61,473 nucleotides of DNA, taken from Pseudomonadota bacterium. Its GTDB lineage: Bacteria > Pseudomonadota > Gammaproteobacteria > Steroidobacterales > Steroidobacteraceae. The stretch covers positions 1 through 61,473 of the forward strand of contig JAKBBE010000009.1 of the NCBI GenBank assembly GCA_021826035.1, written 5' to 3'. The translations under genes were made by a program, and so were the position numbers. The notes under the pieces were generated by a model. The model did no database searches, was not told the DNA's origin, and saw only the letters and a program-made list of their open reading frames with translations. This document shows positions 46,686 through 57,875 of the stretch, piece after piece (position 1 is the stretch's first letter; each line of letters begins with the position of its first letter).

Positions 46686-47206
46686 GAGACGCTCGGCCCG
46701 GCTCGCCGCAACGAGTGCCCCTCGCTTGCGGCGAATACGGGGAACGGGGCGACACGCTCGGCGCTTCGGATTCGGCGCGTCCGCGGTGTCTCGCTCGGCG
46801 CGGGTGCGGTGAGTCCCTCAGCCGGGAACACGCGTGCCGTTCACTCGCGCCCTGTGCGCGCATTGGCAGCCCTGCTCCACGGACATCAGCTCGCACCCGT
46901 ACACCGCTGCGGCGATCAGTGGTTCACTGACACTGGAATCATTCAGATCCAGCACAAGAAATACGCGCAGAAATAATCTATAACTAATTGAATATTTTCG
47001 AAATTATTGTGCCACTCAGTGCCGTTCTCAGCTGAATGTTCTGGCGCAGCTGCGATGCGAGCGTCCTTCCCATGGGACGCCGCAATGGCAGGGTGATCCC
47101 GCAACGCTATTCAAACCACACCTGCACACCCTCAAGGCCGCAGTACTCGGTCATCACCACCGGCATCGATGCACGCACCGACCGAGGGGTAGGTGTGCGC
47201 CGCCGC
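46686..47206. other. intergenic region with AT-rich island
   Basis: No gene is seen. A ~45-bp AT-rich island (about 46968-47012) stands out in GC-rich DNA, with AATAAT and ATTATT arms at its ends; it could be an H-NS/IHF-type site, a weak origin-like or recombination remnant, or a promoter region. The MFS gene ends at 47207. Confidence 0.35.
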
Positions 47207-48634
47207 TCACACGGATAGTGATGAGGTCGCCGGCGTGGTGCGCCGAAGCCAAACGCTACCGAGCACGGCCGCCACCAGTGCAAAGCCGGCCCCGGTACCG
47301 AAGGCCGCCTGATAGCCACCCGCAAGCGCTTGCACATGAGTGGCGCCGTCGGCGAGCAGGCCGCCACTGCGCGCCGCCGCCACACTCGCCAGCACCGCCA
47401 ATCCCAAAGCGCCCCCCAGCAGGAATGCGGTGTTCACAATGCCGGATGCCAGACCGGACTCCGTATGCGCCACCTCGCTCATGGCCGCCATCAGCATGGG
47501 GTTGAAGGCGATGCCGCCGCCCACACCGAGCAGGAGCATGCCGGGCAGAACGTCACCGACCAGCGTGCCCGCCACCGGCGCTCGGGCGAATAGCGCCAGG
47601 CCAATCGCGGCAATGACCAGGCCCACGCCCAGCGGACGGCGTACGCCAAAGCGCATCACCAGCTTCGCAGACAGGCTGATCGAGAACGCCGCCATGACCA
47701 GATTGGCCGGCACGAAGGCGATCCCGATCTGCATCGGGGTGAACCCGAGTACGCGCTGCATGTACAGCGCCGAGAGAAAGAACCAGGCAAACATCGCCGC
47801 CGACCACAGCATCGCGGAAATGCTGGCGATGGAGAGATTGCGCAGCCGGAACAGACTGAGCGGCACGAGCGGGTGAGCAGATCTTGACTCGATGCGCAGG
47901 AACAGTGCGAAGAAGGCCGCGGCAAGTCCGAACACCCCGAGGGTGCGCATCGATGTCCAGCCCGCGCTATTGCCATCGATCGTGGCGTAGACCGCCAAAA
48001 GCAACGCGAGCGTGACGGTCACGGCACCCCCGACGTCAAGATGCCGAGCACCCGTGGCCTCCCCGGCATGGCGCGGCAACACCCGCCAGCACAATGCGAA
48101 CACCACCGCCCCGAGCGGAACGTTGACCAGGAAAATCCAGTGCCAGTTGAAGCCGCCGGTCAGCACACCGCCCAGCACCGCACCGATGCACCCGCCTCCT
48201 GAGCACACGAGGCCGTACACACCCATCGCCTTGGCCCGATCAGCCGGCTCGCTGAACAGGTTCATGATGAGCGAGAGCGAGACCGAATCCACCACGGCAC
48301 CGCCGAGGCCCTGCACCCCTCTCGCCACGACCAGAAGCACGCGCGAGTCCGCCAGTCCGCAGCTGAGCGACGCCGCCGTGAACAGCACGAGCCCGATCAG
48401 AAACACACGGCGATGACCGTACAGGTCTCCGAGCCGTCCGCCGAGCAGCAGGAACCCACCGAAGGTGAGCATGTAGGCGTTCACCACCCACGCCAGCGAC
48501 GCCTCGCTGAAATGCAAATCGGCTCGGATCGAGGGTAAGGCGACATTCACGATGGTGATGTCGAGCACGATCATGAGCGCCCCGAGACACAGGATGCCCA
48601 TGGCCAGCCAGCGGTCGTGCTCTCGGTGGACCAT
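47207..48634 (-). CDS. DHA2-type MFS drug/solute exporter
   Basis: This 475-residue permease has about 14 helices. The N-terminus LDITIVNVALPSIRADL and GRLGDLYGHRRVFLIG are EmrB/QacA signatures, and GVYGLVCSGGGCIGAVLGGVLTGG is the antiporter motif C region. It is a proton-driven exporter, substrate unknown. No EmrA-like adaptor is next to it, so it may act alone. The ORF ends immediately before the AT-rich intergenic region. Confidence 0.9.
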   Translation of the reverse strand: MVHREHDRWLAMGILCLGALMIVLDITIVNVALPSIRADLHFSEASLAWVVNAYMLTFGGFLLLGGRLGDLYGHRRVFLIGLVLFTAASLSCGLADSRVLLVVARGVQGLGGAVVDSVSLSLIMNLFSEPADRAKAMGVYGLVCSGGGCIGAVLGGVLTGGFNWHWIFLVNVPLGAVVFALCWRVLPRHAGEATGARHLDVGGAVTVTLALLLAVYATIDGNSAGWTSMRTLGVFGLAAAFFALFLRIESRSAHPLVPLSLFRLRNLSIASISAMLWSAAMFAWFFLSALYMQRVLGFTPMQIGIAFVPANLVMAAFSISLSAKLVMRFGVRRPLGVGLVIAAIGLALFARAPVAGTLVGDVLPGMLLLGVGGGIAFNPMLMAAMSEVAHTESGLASGIVNTAFLLGGALGLAVLASVAAARSGGLLADGATHVQALAGGYQAAFGTGAGFALVAAVLGSVWLRRTTPATSSLSV

Positions 48635-48942
48635 GTCTTTGGGTCAGCTCAAGTGGGGGCGCAACGCGGTGGCCAAGGCTTCCGGTGAGCGGAAGATTAC
48701 ACGGTGGATCGGATCCGTGTCGCCCCTGCCCCGCGGACCCGGTCCGCCTCGAACCGTCGACGGCCGAGGGTGCCGGTGACCGGCGCTTCGGGGTCCGAGA
48801 GAGGGCACCGCCGGACGCTCGGCCGACACGGAACATCTCTCCCCGCGCCGACAAGGTGCTCAGGCCCGCGCATCGGACCGGCGGACACCGTTCGTCCAGT
48901 TCCACCTTCCAGGACCGCAGCGCGGTGCGCCCTGACGCACCA
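48635..48942. other. intergenic region, 308 bp
   Basis: This lies between the start of the MFS gene and the end of the DUF1648 gene, both minus strand, and should hold the MFS promoter. Overlapping short ORFs in several frames are typical GC-rich noise. No feature stands out. Confidence 0.35.
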
Positions 48943-49293
48943 CTACGACAAGGCGAGATGCCACCCGAGGCCCGCCCGGAGCACCCAGAGGTTGACGATG
49001 AAGATCAGCCCTGCAACGCCCGCCACCACCCCCGGATATTGGCGAGCGTCAAGACCGCCGGTGTCTTCCTGAATTCCGATCGGCTCGAACACGATCGTGC
49101 CGACTCCGATCACCACCGACGCGAGCGGGGCACACCACGAACCGAGCCATTTCGGCATCCACCCGTCGATCACGCCCGCAGCTTTCCAATGGGTCGGGAT
49201 GATTGCCGGGAGCATCGGATACAGTACCGCCAACATTGCGAACAGCGCGAGGACGAATGCGATCGCAAGCCGGAACCGCTTTACGTCTTCCAC
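48943..49293 (-). CDS. DUF1648/SdpI-like membrane protein, short form
   Basis: This ~116-residue protein has three hydrophobic helices and the DUF1648 motif IPTHWKAAGVIDGWMPKW, as in SdpI immunity-type proteins. Those proteins normally carry a further ~100-residue SdpI domain; here it ends after the third helix (VAGLIFIVNLWVLRAG), so it is a short or truncated form. The start is unclear: GTG 49293 with GAGG upstream is chosen; the frame extends to 49356. Confidence 0.65.
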   Translation of the reverse strand: MEDVKRFRLAIAFVLALFAMLAVLYPMLPAIIPTHWKAAGVIDGWMPKWLGSWCAPLASVVIGVGTIVFEPIGIQEDTGGLDARQYPGVVAGVAGLIFIVNLWVLRAGLGWHLALS

Positions 49294-49954
49294 AGCGTCT
49301 GCCTCATTCCACTGATTCGGGGTGATTCGGTCAACACTCACGCCACTCTGGCACACACTTCACGAGTCGAATACATGCCCATCTGCGCGCGTTGCCCGTG
49401 CCGTGAATGCCCCCCGGTCCAGGTGCATGTCCAAAAGACCTCGAATGGTCACCCGCCTGAACTCACGGCACACGAGGATCGGCTTTGCAGAGATAACGCC
49501 GAAGTCTGCCAAACTCTGAATCGTACGTCGTCGTGGAATCTGTGAGTGCGCACCACATCGCGGAGTGCGCCAGAAATTCACAGGCGGCTTCGCGGCCAGC
49601 GAGACTTCGCGCGGAGACCTCCGCGAGCATGAAGGCGTGTGCGACACGGCCGTTGATGCCCCGTTCGAAGATCGGCCCGAACGGGCAACGATTTCACTGA
49701 CGGTCTTCGACGGCCTCGAGCGCCCCGGAATCGGCGATCTCGATCTCCTCCTTGTGCCCTCCAGACCTCTCACGGGCCACCCCAGGATCCTGGACGCGAC
49801 GGACTCGGCGCCGCTCTGCACACCTGGATCGCGCACCTTTCATCGTGATCGAGACAATTGACAGCGCTGGGATTCGATGGCGCACCCCAAGGGGTAGCGC
49901 TCCCCGCCGTATGCGCATAAACTGGATCCTTTGCGTCTTCATCCGGATCAGCGC
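49294..49954. other. intergenic region, about 660 bp
   Basis: Two short opposing ORFs (minus 49360-49836, plus 49565-49861) have Arg/Ser-rich translations without recognisable motifs and I do not accept them as genes. The region probably holds promoters of the divergent DUF1648 and POT transporter genes. It may be decayed sequence. Confidence 0.35.
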
Positions 49955-51457
49955 ATGACACAAAAACAATCCGCTTCGCGGACCGCAGGATTCGTCACCC
50001 TCTTTCTGATCGAGATGTGGGAGCGATTCGGCTACTACGGCATGACGGCCGTAGTGGTGTTGTTCATGGTGCAGCACCTTCACTACAGCGACGACCGTGC
50101 GAATCTCACGTTCGGCGCGTTCTCGGCCATGGCCTACGCCGTGCCCGCCATCGGGGGATGGATCGGTGATCGTGTGCTCGGCAGCCGCCGCACCGCGTTG
50201 CTCGGCGCCATCATTCTGGCGATGGGCTACGCGATGCTCGCATTGCCATACCCGGGATTGCTGTTCGTCGCGTTGAGCGTGGTGGCCGTCGGGGGTGGCA
50301 TTTTCAAGGCCAATCCCGCAAACCTGATTTCCAAGCTGTACGAAGGTGAGACGGCGAAGATCGACAGTGCCTTCACCCTGTACTACATGGCCGTGAATAC
50401 CGGCGCCACGATCTCCCAAATCGCCACACCGCTCATTGCCGTCTGGGTGGGCTGGCACGTCGCATTCGCGGTCTGCGCGACGGGCTTGGTCATCGGCATC
50501 CTGAATTATCTGCTCATGCGCCGTCACCTCGCGAACGTCGGTTCCGAGCCTGATTTCGCGCCGTTCCCGGCCAAAAAAACACTGGCCGTTGTGCTCAGCG
50601 CCGCGGTAGGCATCGGCCTGGTCGCAATCATCCTGCAGAATCTCGCGCTGGCCGAGGCGGTCGTGTGGCTGGCGTTCATCACCTTGGTCGTGATATTTGC
50701 CGCGCTCATCTGGAAGAGCAATGCGCAGGAGCGCAAAGGGCTGTGGGCCGTCATCATTCTCACCGTCGAGACCATGCTGTTTTTCATCTTCTATCAGCAG
50801 ATGTCGACGTCACTCACCCTTTTCGCGCTGCGCAACGTCGATTTGCATCTGCACGTGCTCGGCATCCACTACACCGTGCCGGCAGGCCAGGTACAGGCGC
50901 TCGATCCGATCTGGATCTTCATCCTGAGTCCGGTGCTCGCATGGCTCTATAACCGTTTGAGCCGCGGCCGCGGCGATCTGCACATCGCCACGAAATTCGC
51001 GATTGGCTTCGTGGTGTTGAGCCTGGGGTTCTTCGTCTACGGACTGAGCAGCATGTTCGCGGTACAGGGCAAGGTCGCCTTCGGATGGATGATCGGCGGA
51101 TTTGGCTTACAGGCCCTCGGCGAGCTGCTCATCAGCGGCCTCGGACTCGCCATGGTGTCTCGCTACGTGGGTCCTCGGCTTCGCGGCTTCATCATGGGCT
51201 CGTGGTTTCTCGCCACCGGCATCTCGCAGTATCTGGGCGGTTTCGTCGCGAACTACGCCGCCGTTCCTAACCAGACCACCGATCCGGTGCAGACGCTGCC
51301 ACTGTACTCACACCTGTTCTACGGCCTCGGAATCGTTGCCATCATCGGAGCGCTGGCGGCGGTCGCCATTGTGCCCCTGATGAAGCGCTTGTCCGCCACA
51401 GCGCAGGACGTGGTCATCCCCGCGGGCATCCCAGGCACCATCCGCGCAGAGGAATAA
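49955..51457 (+). CDS. POT/PTR-family proton-coupled peptide transporter
   Basis: This 500-residue permease has ~14 helices. The N-terminus has the POT motif E-W-ERFGYYGM (MWERFGYYGMTAVVVLFM) and GGWIGDRVLGSRRTALLG, and the middle has FKANPANLISKLY. It imports di- and tripeptides with protons. ATG 49955 is used; the frame also has a TTG at 49931 but this leaves the N-terminus too long. The Shine-Dalgarno is weak. It is monocistronic. Confidence 0.9.
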   Translation: MTQKQSASRTAGFVTLFLIEMWERFGYYGMTAVVVLFMVQHLHYSDDRANLTFGAFSAMAYAVPAIGGWIGDRVLGSRRTALLGAIILAMGYAMLALPYPGLLFVALSVVAVGGGIFKANPANLISKLYEGETAKIDSAFTLYYMAVNTGATISQIATPLIAVWVGWHVAFAVCATGLVIGILNYLLMRRHLANVGSEPDFAPFPAKKTLAVVLSAAVGIGLVAIILQNLALAEAVVWLAFITLVVIFAALIWKSNAQERKGLWAVIILTVETMLFFIFYQQMSTSLTLFALRNVDLHLHVLGIHYTVPAGQVQALDPIWIFILSPVLAWLYNRLSRGRGDLHIATKFAIGFVVLSLGFFVYGLSSMFAVQGKVAFGWMIGGFGLQALGELLISGLGLAMVSRYVGPRLRGFIMGSWFLATGISQYLGGFVANYAAVPNQTTDPVQTLPLYSHLFYGLGIVAIIGALAAVAIVPLMKRLSATAQDVVIPAGIPGTIRAEE

Positions 51458-51561
51458 TAGAGAAAGGCCGCAGCGAACTCCGCAGCGCCCGGAACCGCTT
51501 GCCAGGATCCATCGCCTCCACCTTCCGGAGGTCGGGGCCGCGCTTGCACGCGGCATTCCGA

Positions 51562-51876
51562 TCAGGCCGGGTGCAGCGAGATCTTAAGATGGAGTGCCTG
51601 CAGGACTTTCAGCACCGTTGCGAGACTCGGATTCCCGTCCTTCGACAGGGCCTTGTAGAGCCCTTCGCGCGTGAGCCCCGTGTCCTTCGCAAGCTGCATC
51701 ATGCCGCGAGTGCGCGCCACCGTTCCAAGAGCCTGCGCAATGAAGGCCGGATCGTCGGGTGCCTCCTCCAGGCACGCCTGCAGGTAGGCCGCCATATCCT
51801 CTTCGGACTTCAGATAGTCGGCGCTGTCGTAGCGGCTGAAAGTCTCCTTCACTCGTCTTGGTCGTTTGGTTGCCAT
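51562..51876 (-). CDS. HigA-like antitoxin (addiction-module antidote family)
   Basis: This 104-residue protein belongs to the putative addiction-module antidote family: SADYLKSEEDMAAYLQACLE near the start and a Xre-type helix-turn-helix with LAKDTGLTREGLYKALSKDG, NPSLATVLKVLQALH. It should bind its toxin and its own promoter. ATG 51876 lies three bases after the natural (frame-corrected) toxin stop, the usual toxin-first order for this family. Confidence 0.9.
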   Translation of the reverse strand: MATKRPRRVKETFSRYDSADYLKSEEDMAAYLQACLEEAPDDPAFIAQALGTVARTRGMMQLAKDTGLTREGLYKALSKDGNPSLATVLKVLQALHLKISLHPA

Positions 51877-51879
51877 GAT

Positions 51880-52174
51880 TCAGCGTTTCCAGTTTTTTGC
51901 AATCTCGACCGCGCGACGTATCGCCACCCTGAGTCCGCTTGTCTCCACCACAGAAGAGAAGCACGACGGTCGTGCCGCCCTGCTGATAAAACACACGGTA
52001 GCCTGGACCGTAGTCGATGCGCAGTTGGCTTATGCCACCCTGGGTGGGCTTCACATCCCCAGGATTGCCCATCGTCAGCCGATCTATGCGTGCTTGAATA
52101 CGCACGCGGGCCTGACGATCCTTCAGCCCGGAAAGCCAGCGGTCGAACGTCTGCGACTTCACGACCGTGAACAT
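51880..52174 (-). pseudogene. RelE/HigB-like toxin with frameshift near the C-terminus
   Basis: The toxin starts at ATG 52174 and runs clearly to GPGYRVFYQQ and FCGGDKRTQ, typical for the RelE-type addiction-module killer family. After that the frame is disturbed: the GGG run at 51927-51929 (minus strand) appears to have one extra base. Dropping one G restores VAIRRAVEIAKNWKR and a TGA at 51882-51880 just before the antitoxin ATG, which is how intact family members end. As given, the frame instead continues through the antitoxin to a 196-198-residue product. It is either a broken toxin or a sequence error. Confidence 0.75.
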
Positions 52175-52180
52175 GGGCAA

Positions 52181-52209
52181 GATGTATCCTATGGTTTACA
52201 GCATGTCAA
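52181..52209 (-). promoter_or_regulatory. promoter of the toxin-antitoxin pair
   Basis: On the minus strand a perfect -35 TTGACA (52209-52204) is followed after 17 bp by TACATC (52186-52181), a fair -10. It is just upstream of the toxin ATG at 52174, a short leader that fits autorepression by the antitoxin. Confidence 0.6.
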
Positions 52210-52955
52210 CTCCCGTTTGCCTCTCGGTGACAGGTCAGATCCGTGCGAAGGCACATCGACGCCGTGGGGCTACTGCGTGTTGACGAAGCACAAGTTGGCA
52301 TTCGGTCCGCGACGCCGTCTGGCGGGCGGGCGGGCGGGCGGGCACTTTCACCGGCGGCGCAGCGGATCCGTGCGCCCTCTCATGGAGGCATTACGAGGGC
52401 CTCGATCTTGATGCTTGGGGGCATCAAAATAGCGGGCCATCGATGTGGTATGAGCTTGGCGCCTTCGCTGTTCCTCAAGCGTGTTGGCGGAGATTAGGAA
52501 CTGTGTGATTCTGGGGGTGAGAGTCGGGTTCCTGAAGCAGCGCCAGGAGCCGGCCGTGACCTTGGCCCTGTGGACCCACGACTGCAGCCAGACTCGGCGG
52601 CAGTGAAATTAATATGTTGTTTGGCGAAGGCAAGGGACAGAGCCACGGAACGAGCAATTACCTCGCCAGAAATTCGCGAAAACGCGTCGAACATCAAAAG
52701 GAGGCGGATTTGGGCCCCCATCAACACTCAAGCGAATAGAACGCATGCATGGCACGCATCCAGTGCGTCCTCTCCGGCCCTACTAGCGCGCACGAGGACG
52801 CGCCATGCGCAACGAAGACGGTCTGCACAAGTGTTTCAGAGCCGATCTACCGCGTTTGGTGCAGTGGACCAGTGCCGACACACGCTGGAATACCTGGGGA
52901 AATCAAAGGCGGACCCAAACGCGGACACAGTCCACATCGTTACCGCTCGTTTTGA
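52210..52955. other. intergenic region between toxin-antitoxin and tRNA-Pro
   Basis: About 745 bp without a recognised gene. It has a GGCG tandem repeat (52321-52343, about 5.75 copies) and an AT-richer patch around 52600-52720. Short ORFs on both strands (for example minus 52494-52727) show no family motif. Next to a tRNA 3' end, it may be a decayed integration site, but no integrase remnant was recognised. Confidence 0.35.
52321..52343 (+). repeat. GGCG simple tandem repeat
   Basis: About 5.75 tandem copies of GGCG. It is outside any gene I recognise, so length change would have no obvious coding effect. Confidence 0.7.
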
Positions 52956-53032
52956 TGGTCGGAGCGCCGAGATTTGAACTCGGGACCCCTTGCACCCCAT
53001 GCAAGTGCGCTACCAGACTGCGCCACGCTCCG
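52956..53032 (-). tRNA. tRNA-Pro (anticodon GGG)
   Basis: On the minus strand the cloverleaf is complete: acceptor CGGAGCG/CGCTCCG, discriminator A and encoded CCA, anticodon stem CTTGC/GCAAG with loop ATGGGGT (anticodon GGG), and T-arm with GTTCAAATC. It follows merR on the same strand. Confidence 0.97.
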
Positions 53033-53124
53033 ACGAGAGACTTTTGTTCTTCTGGACGGCACGAGCGGGGATCTCTCGTGCGCGCGGCAATGATACCCCG
53101 AATCCCGCCTCGTGCGGGAGAGGA

Positions 53125-53481
53125 TCAGCGCCTGAGGATCTTCAGCAGCTCCTCGAGCTCCAGGCGCATCTGCTTGGCGATCTGCTGGCTCTGGAATACG
53201 TCCGTTCGCGCCTCGTCGCCCGTCAGGTGATTGCGCGCCCCGCCGATGGTGAAGCCCTGCTCGTAGAGCAGGCTCCTGATCTGGCGGATCACGAGCACAT
53301 CCTGGCGCTGGTAATAGCGGCGGTTGCCGCGACGCTTGACCGGCTTGAGCTGCGGGAATTCCTGCTCCCAATAGCGCAGCACGTGCGGTTTGACACCGCA
53401 CAGGTCGCTCACCTCGCCAATGGTGAAATAGCGCTTGCCGGGGATCGCCGGCAGCTCGGCGTTATTCTTGGGCTCCAACAT
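53125..53481 (-). CDS. MerR-family regulator
   Basis: This 118-residue protein has an N-terminal MerR winged helix ([40 protein letters not shown]) and a short C-terminal coiled coil. It has no metal-binding Cys set, so it is not a metal-sensing MerR. It overlaps the end of ihfA by 20 bases, an arrangement conserved in gammaproteobacteria. Target unknown. Confidence 0.9.
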   Translation of the reverse strand: MLEPKNNAELPAIPGKRYFTIGEVSDLCGVKPHVLRYWEQEFPQLKPVKRRGNRRYYQRQDVLVIRQIRSLLYEQGFTIGGARNHLTGDEARTDVFQSQQIAKQMRLELEELLKILRR

Positions 53482-53764
53482 ACGCTTCGACCCGTGCCTT
53501 CAGTTTCTGTCCCGGACGGAACGTCACCACTCGCCTGGCGGTGATCGGAATCTCCTCACCCGTCTTGGGATTGCGGCCCGGCCGCGGACTCTTATCTCTG
53601 AGGTCGAAATTACCGAAACCCGAGAGCTTGACCTGCTCGCCGTTCGAGAGCGCCGCACGCACCTCTTCGAAGAACAGATCCACCAGTTCCCTCGCCTCCC
53701 GCTTGTTCAGACCCAGCTGGTTGAACAGTGCTTCGGCCATCTCCGCCTTGGTCAGCGCCATCAT
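53462..53764 (-). CDS. ihfA: integration host factor alpha subunit
   Basis: This 100-residue DNA-bending protein ([20 protein letters not shown]..., [25 protein letters not shown] region) is the IHF alpha partner of IHF beta. The intercalating Pro in the [11 protein letters not shown] beta-arm is conserved. Two adjacent ATGs (53764, 53761) directly follow the pheT stop TAG. Its place after pheT is typical for gammaproteobacteria. IHF is commonly needed at sigma-54 promoters, and so may also serve the fibre operon (inference). Confidence 0.95.
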   Translation of the reverse strand: MMALTKAEMAEALFNQLGLNKREARELVDLFFEEVRAALSNGEQVKLSGFGNFDLRDKSPRPGRNPKTGEEIPITARRVVTFRPGQKLKARVEAYVGAQE

Positions 53765-56149
53765 CTATTCTCGTATACTTGCGTTGAAGCTCACGCGCAA
53801 ATCCGCCACCACTGCGGCGACGAGGCGGGCCACATCGTCATCAGTAAGCGTGCGAGAAAAGTCCTGAAAAATCAAGCCTAAGGCGACGCTTTTTCGACCA
53901 TCCTCGATCCCCGGACCGCGATAGACGTCGAACACGCGGAGATCTCGCAACAGGCTCGATCCGGCCAAGGCTACACGCTCGGCGAGCCGACTTAAAGGCA
54001 CAGATTCGTCCACCACCACGGCCAGATCGCGCCGGACCTGCGGCTGGCGGGAAATCTCCCGGTATGCGGGGCGATCGAGCGTCAACGCCGCCCAATCGAG
54101 CTCGAACAGCACCGGGGTGTGCACGAACTGCAGGGCGCGGACCCGCGACGGATGCAGCTCGCCGATCCAGCCGATCGGCACACCGGCCCGCAGCACGCGC
54201 GCCGAGCGCCCCGGGTGCAGGCTCGGGTGCTCTTGCGGCCCGAAACTGAACAGCGCGCCGGGCGAGACCGCCGCGAACAGCGCCTCGAGATCGCCTTTGA
54301 CATCGAAGAAGTCCGCCGCCTCGCGCATCGGGCGCGGCAGGCCCCACTGCTCCGGCATCCGCGGGCCACACGCCACGCCACTCACCGTTTCGATCTCGTG
54401 CGTCACGCCCTCGTGCTGCTCGAACCGTGCGCCGTGTTCGAACAGGCGAATCCGGTCGCGCTGGCGGCGCTGGTTCTCGAGCGCCGCGCCGAGCAGCCCC
54501 GGCCACAGCGAGACGCGCATGACCGACAGGTCGCTCGCGATCGGATTGGCGAGGCGAGGCGCGCTCCGATCCCCAAAGAGCTGCTGCTGCAGCTGCGGAT
54601 CGACGAATGCGTAGGTGATGGCCTCTTGGTAGCCGCGCGTCGCCAGCAGCTCGAGCACCGCCCGCTCCGCCGGCACGCATTCCGGCAGCGCGCGAATCCG
54701 TTCGGCGGCGAGCGCATCGCGCTCCTCGATGGCCTCATAGCCGACGATGCGCGCCACTTCCTCGATCAGGTCCGCCTCCAGGGCGATATCGAACCGGTGA
54801 GGGGGCGGCACGACCTCCCAGCCCTCCGCCAGCCCCTGCACGCGCATGCCGAGGTTCTCGAGCACGGTGCGCACCCGCTCATCCGGGATCTGTGCGCCGA
54901 GGAGCCGCGCGAGCTGCGCGCGGCGCAGCATGACCGGCGGCCGTGCGGGACGATCCTCCTCGGACTCGCTCAGCGTGAGCGGCCCGGCGCTCGCGCCGCA
55001 AATACTCTGAATCAGTTCGAGCGCGCGCCCCAGGGCGCGCTCCTGCCCAGCCGGATCGACGCCGCGCTCGAACCGCTGGCTGGCGTCGGTGCTCAATCCC
55101 CAGCGCAGCGCGCGCCCGATGATGGCCTCTGGGGCGAAATACGCCACTTCGAGAAAAACATCCGTGGTCGCGGCGCTCACCGCCGTTCGCTGCCCGCCCA
55201 TGATCCCGGCGATCCCGACAGGACCCACCGCATCCGTGATCAGCAACACATCGGGCGACAACTCGACGCTGCGTCCATCGAGCAGCGTCACCGATTCGCC
55301 GGCCGCGGCCAGACGCACGCGGATCGGACCTTGGAGCCGAGCCAGGTCGTAGGCATGCATCGGCTGGCCGAACTCGAGCATCACATAATTGGTGACGTCG
55401 ACCACCGGGCTGATCGACCGCACGCCGGCCCGCCGCAGCCGCTCGCGCATCCAGATGGGGGTGGGCACGGTGTTATCGACACCGCGCAGCACACAGCCGG
55501 CAAATCGCGGACACGCCGCCGGCGCGTCCAGTTGCACCGTCACGCAGTCCGCATGAGCGCTGCGCACCGCCTGCGGCGCGCGGCTCTTCAGCGCGCGGCC
55601 CGAAAGCGCCGCAACGTCCCGGGCGATCCCGAGGATCGAGAGCGCATCGCCGCGGTTCGGCGTCACGTTCAGGTCGAGCGTCGAATCGTCGAGCTGCAGG
55701 TACTCCCGCAGCGGCGCCCCGAGGGGTGCATCCGCCGGCAGCTCGAGGATGCCGTCGGAATCCTCCCCCAGCCCGAGCTCCTTCGGCGAGCACAACATGC
55801 CGGCCGACTCGCTGCCGCGCAGCTTCGCGGCCTTGATCTTCAGCCCCCCGGGCAACACCGCCCCGATGACGGCGAGCGCGCTCTTCAGGCCCGCACGGGC
55901 ATTGGGCGCGCCGCAGACGATCTGCAGCGGCTCACCCTGCCCGGTCGCGACTCGGCAGATGCGCAGCTTGTCCGCCTGCGGGTGCTTCTCGGCGCTGAGG
56001 ATCTCCCCGACCACCACCCCGGAGAACGCCTGAGCCGCAGGCGTGATCGCCTCCAACTCCAGCCCCGCCATGGTGAGCCGTTCACCGAGCGCCGCGGCAT
56101 CCCACGGCACGTCGATCCACTCAGTGAGCCAAGCGTACGGTACCTTCAT
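53765..56149 (-). CDS. pheT: phenylalanyl-tRNA synthetase beta subunit
   Basis: This 794-residue protein pairs with PheS to charge tRNA-Phe. It begins MKVPYAWLTEWIDVPWDAA and has an N-terminal tRNA-binding domain (about 40-150), the B3/B4 editing region, B5 (ILGIARDVAALSGR region onward, then RFERGVDPAGQERAL) and the C-terminal FDX-ACB anticodon-binding domain (EISRQPQVRRDLAVVVDE, FDVYRGPGIEDGRKSVAL). ATG 56149 lies four bases after the pheS stop. The upstream extension is not conserved and overlaps pheS. Confidence 0.96.
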   Translation of the reverse strand: MKVPYAWLTEWIDVPWDAAALGERLTMAGLELEAITPAAQAFSGVVVGEILSAEKHPQADKLRICRVATGQGEPLQIVCGAPNARAGLKSALAVIGAVLPGGLKIKAAKLRGSESAGMLCSPKELGLGEDSDGILELPADAPLGAPLREYLQLDDSTLDLNVTPNRGDALSILGIARDVAALSGRALKSRAPQAVRSAHADCVTVQLDAPAACPRFAGCVLRGVDNTVPTPIWMRERLRRAGVRSISPVVDVTNYVMLEFGQPMHAYDLARLQGPIRVRLAAAGESVTLLDGRSVELSPDVLLITDAVGPVGIAGIMGGQRTAVSAATTDVFLEVAYFAPEAIIGRALRWGLSTDASQRFERGVDPAGQERALGRALELIQSICGASAGPLTLSESEEDRPARPPVMLRRAQLARLLGAQIPDERVRTVLENLGMRVQGLAEGWEVVPPPHRFDIALEADLIEEVARIVGYEAIEERDALAAERIRALPECVPAERAVLELLATRGYQEAITYAFVDPQLQQQLFGDRSAPRLANPIASDLSVMRVSLWPGLLGAALENQRRQRDRIRLFEHGARFEQHEGVTHEIETVSGVACGPRMPEQWGLPRPMREAADFFDVKGDLEALFAAVSPGALFSFGPQEHPSLHPGRSARVLRAGVPIGWIGELHPSRVRALQFVHTPVLFELDWAALTLDRPAYREISRQPQVRRDLAVVVDESVPLSRLAERVALAGSSLLRDLRVFDVYRGPGIEDGRKSVALGLIFQDFSRTLTDDDVARLVAAVVADLRVSFNASIRE

Positions 56150-56153
56150 GGCC

Positions 56154-57556
<1,403 letters not shown>

Positions 57557-57574
57557 TTAGGACCTCGCTCGAAT

Positions 57575-57778
57575 TTACTTGTGATAGGGAAGGAGCTGCA
57601 CGAGACGACCAACGTCGCTCTCGTGAACGAGGCTCGTTCCGCCCGAGCGGGCATGGCGCTTGACCTTCGGGTCCTTGTGCCCGAGGTTGTGGCGTCGCTT
57701 GGAGGCATACCGCTTGAAGCTCTTCGCTGTTTTGCGAAAGCGCTTGGCAGCAGCCCGGTTGGTTTTCAACTTAGGCAT
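57575..57778 (-). CDS. rpmI: ribosomal protein L35
   Basis: This 67-residue basic protein (MPKLKTNRAAAKRFRKTAKS...) is L35 of the 50S subunit, encoded between infC and rplT. Length and sequence are normal. Confidence 0.97.
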   Translation of the reverse strand: MPKLKTNRAAAKRFRKTAKSFKRYASKRRHNLGHKDPKVKRHARSGGTSLVHESDVGRLVQLLPYHK

Positions 57779-57875
57779 ATCGACTCCTCAACAATGACTG
57801 TAGCCCCGGTCGCAAGGCGCCTTGCGGCACCCGCTACGGGCGAACGATGGGCCGCCGTCCGTCGGCGGCCAACCG

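Noticed and set aside
49360..49861. Two opposing short ORFs between DUF1648 and POT genes
   Set aside because: Arg/Ser-rich, no motifs, no Shine-Dalgarno; typical GC-rich noise.
52494..52977. Overlapping short ORFs next to tRNA-Pro as a possible integrase remnant
   Set aside because: No integrase motif or repeated tRNA 3' end (att site) was found.
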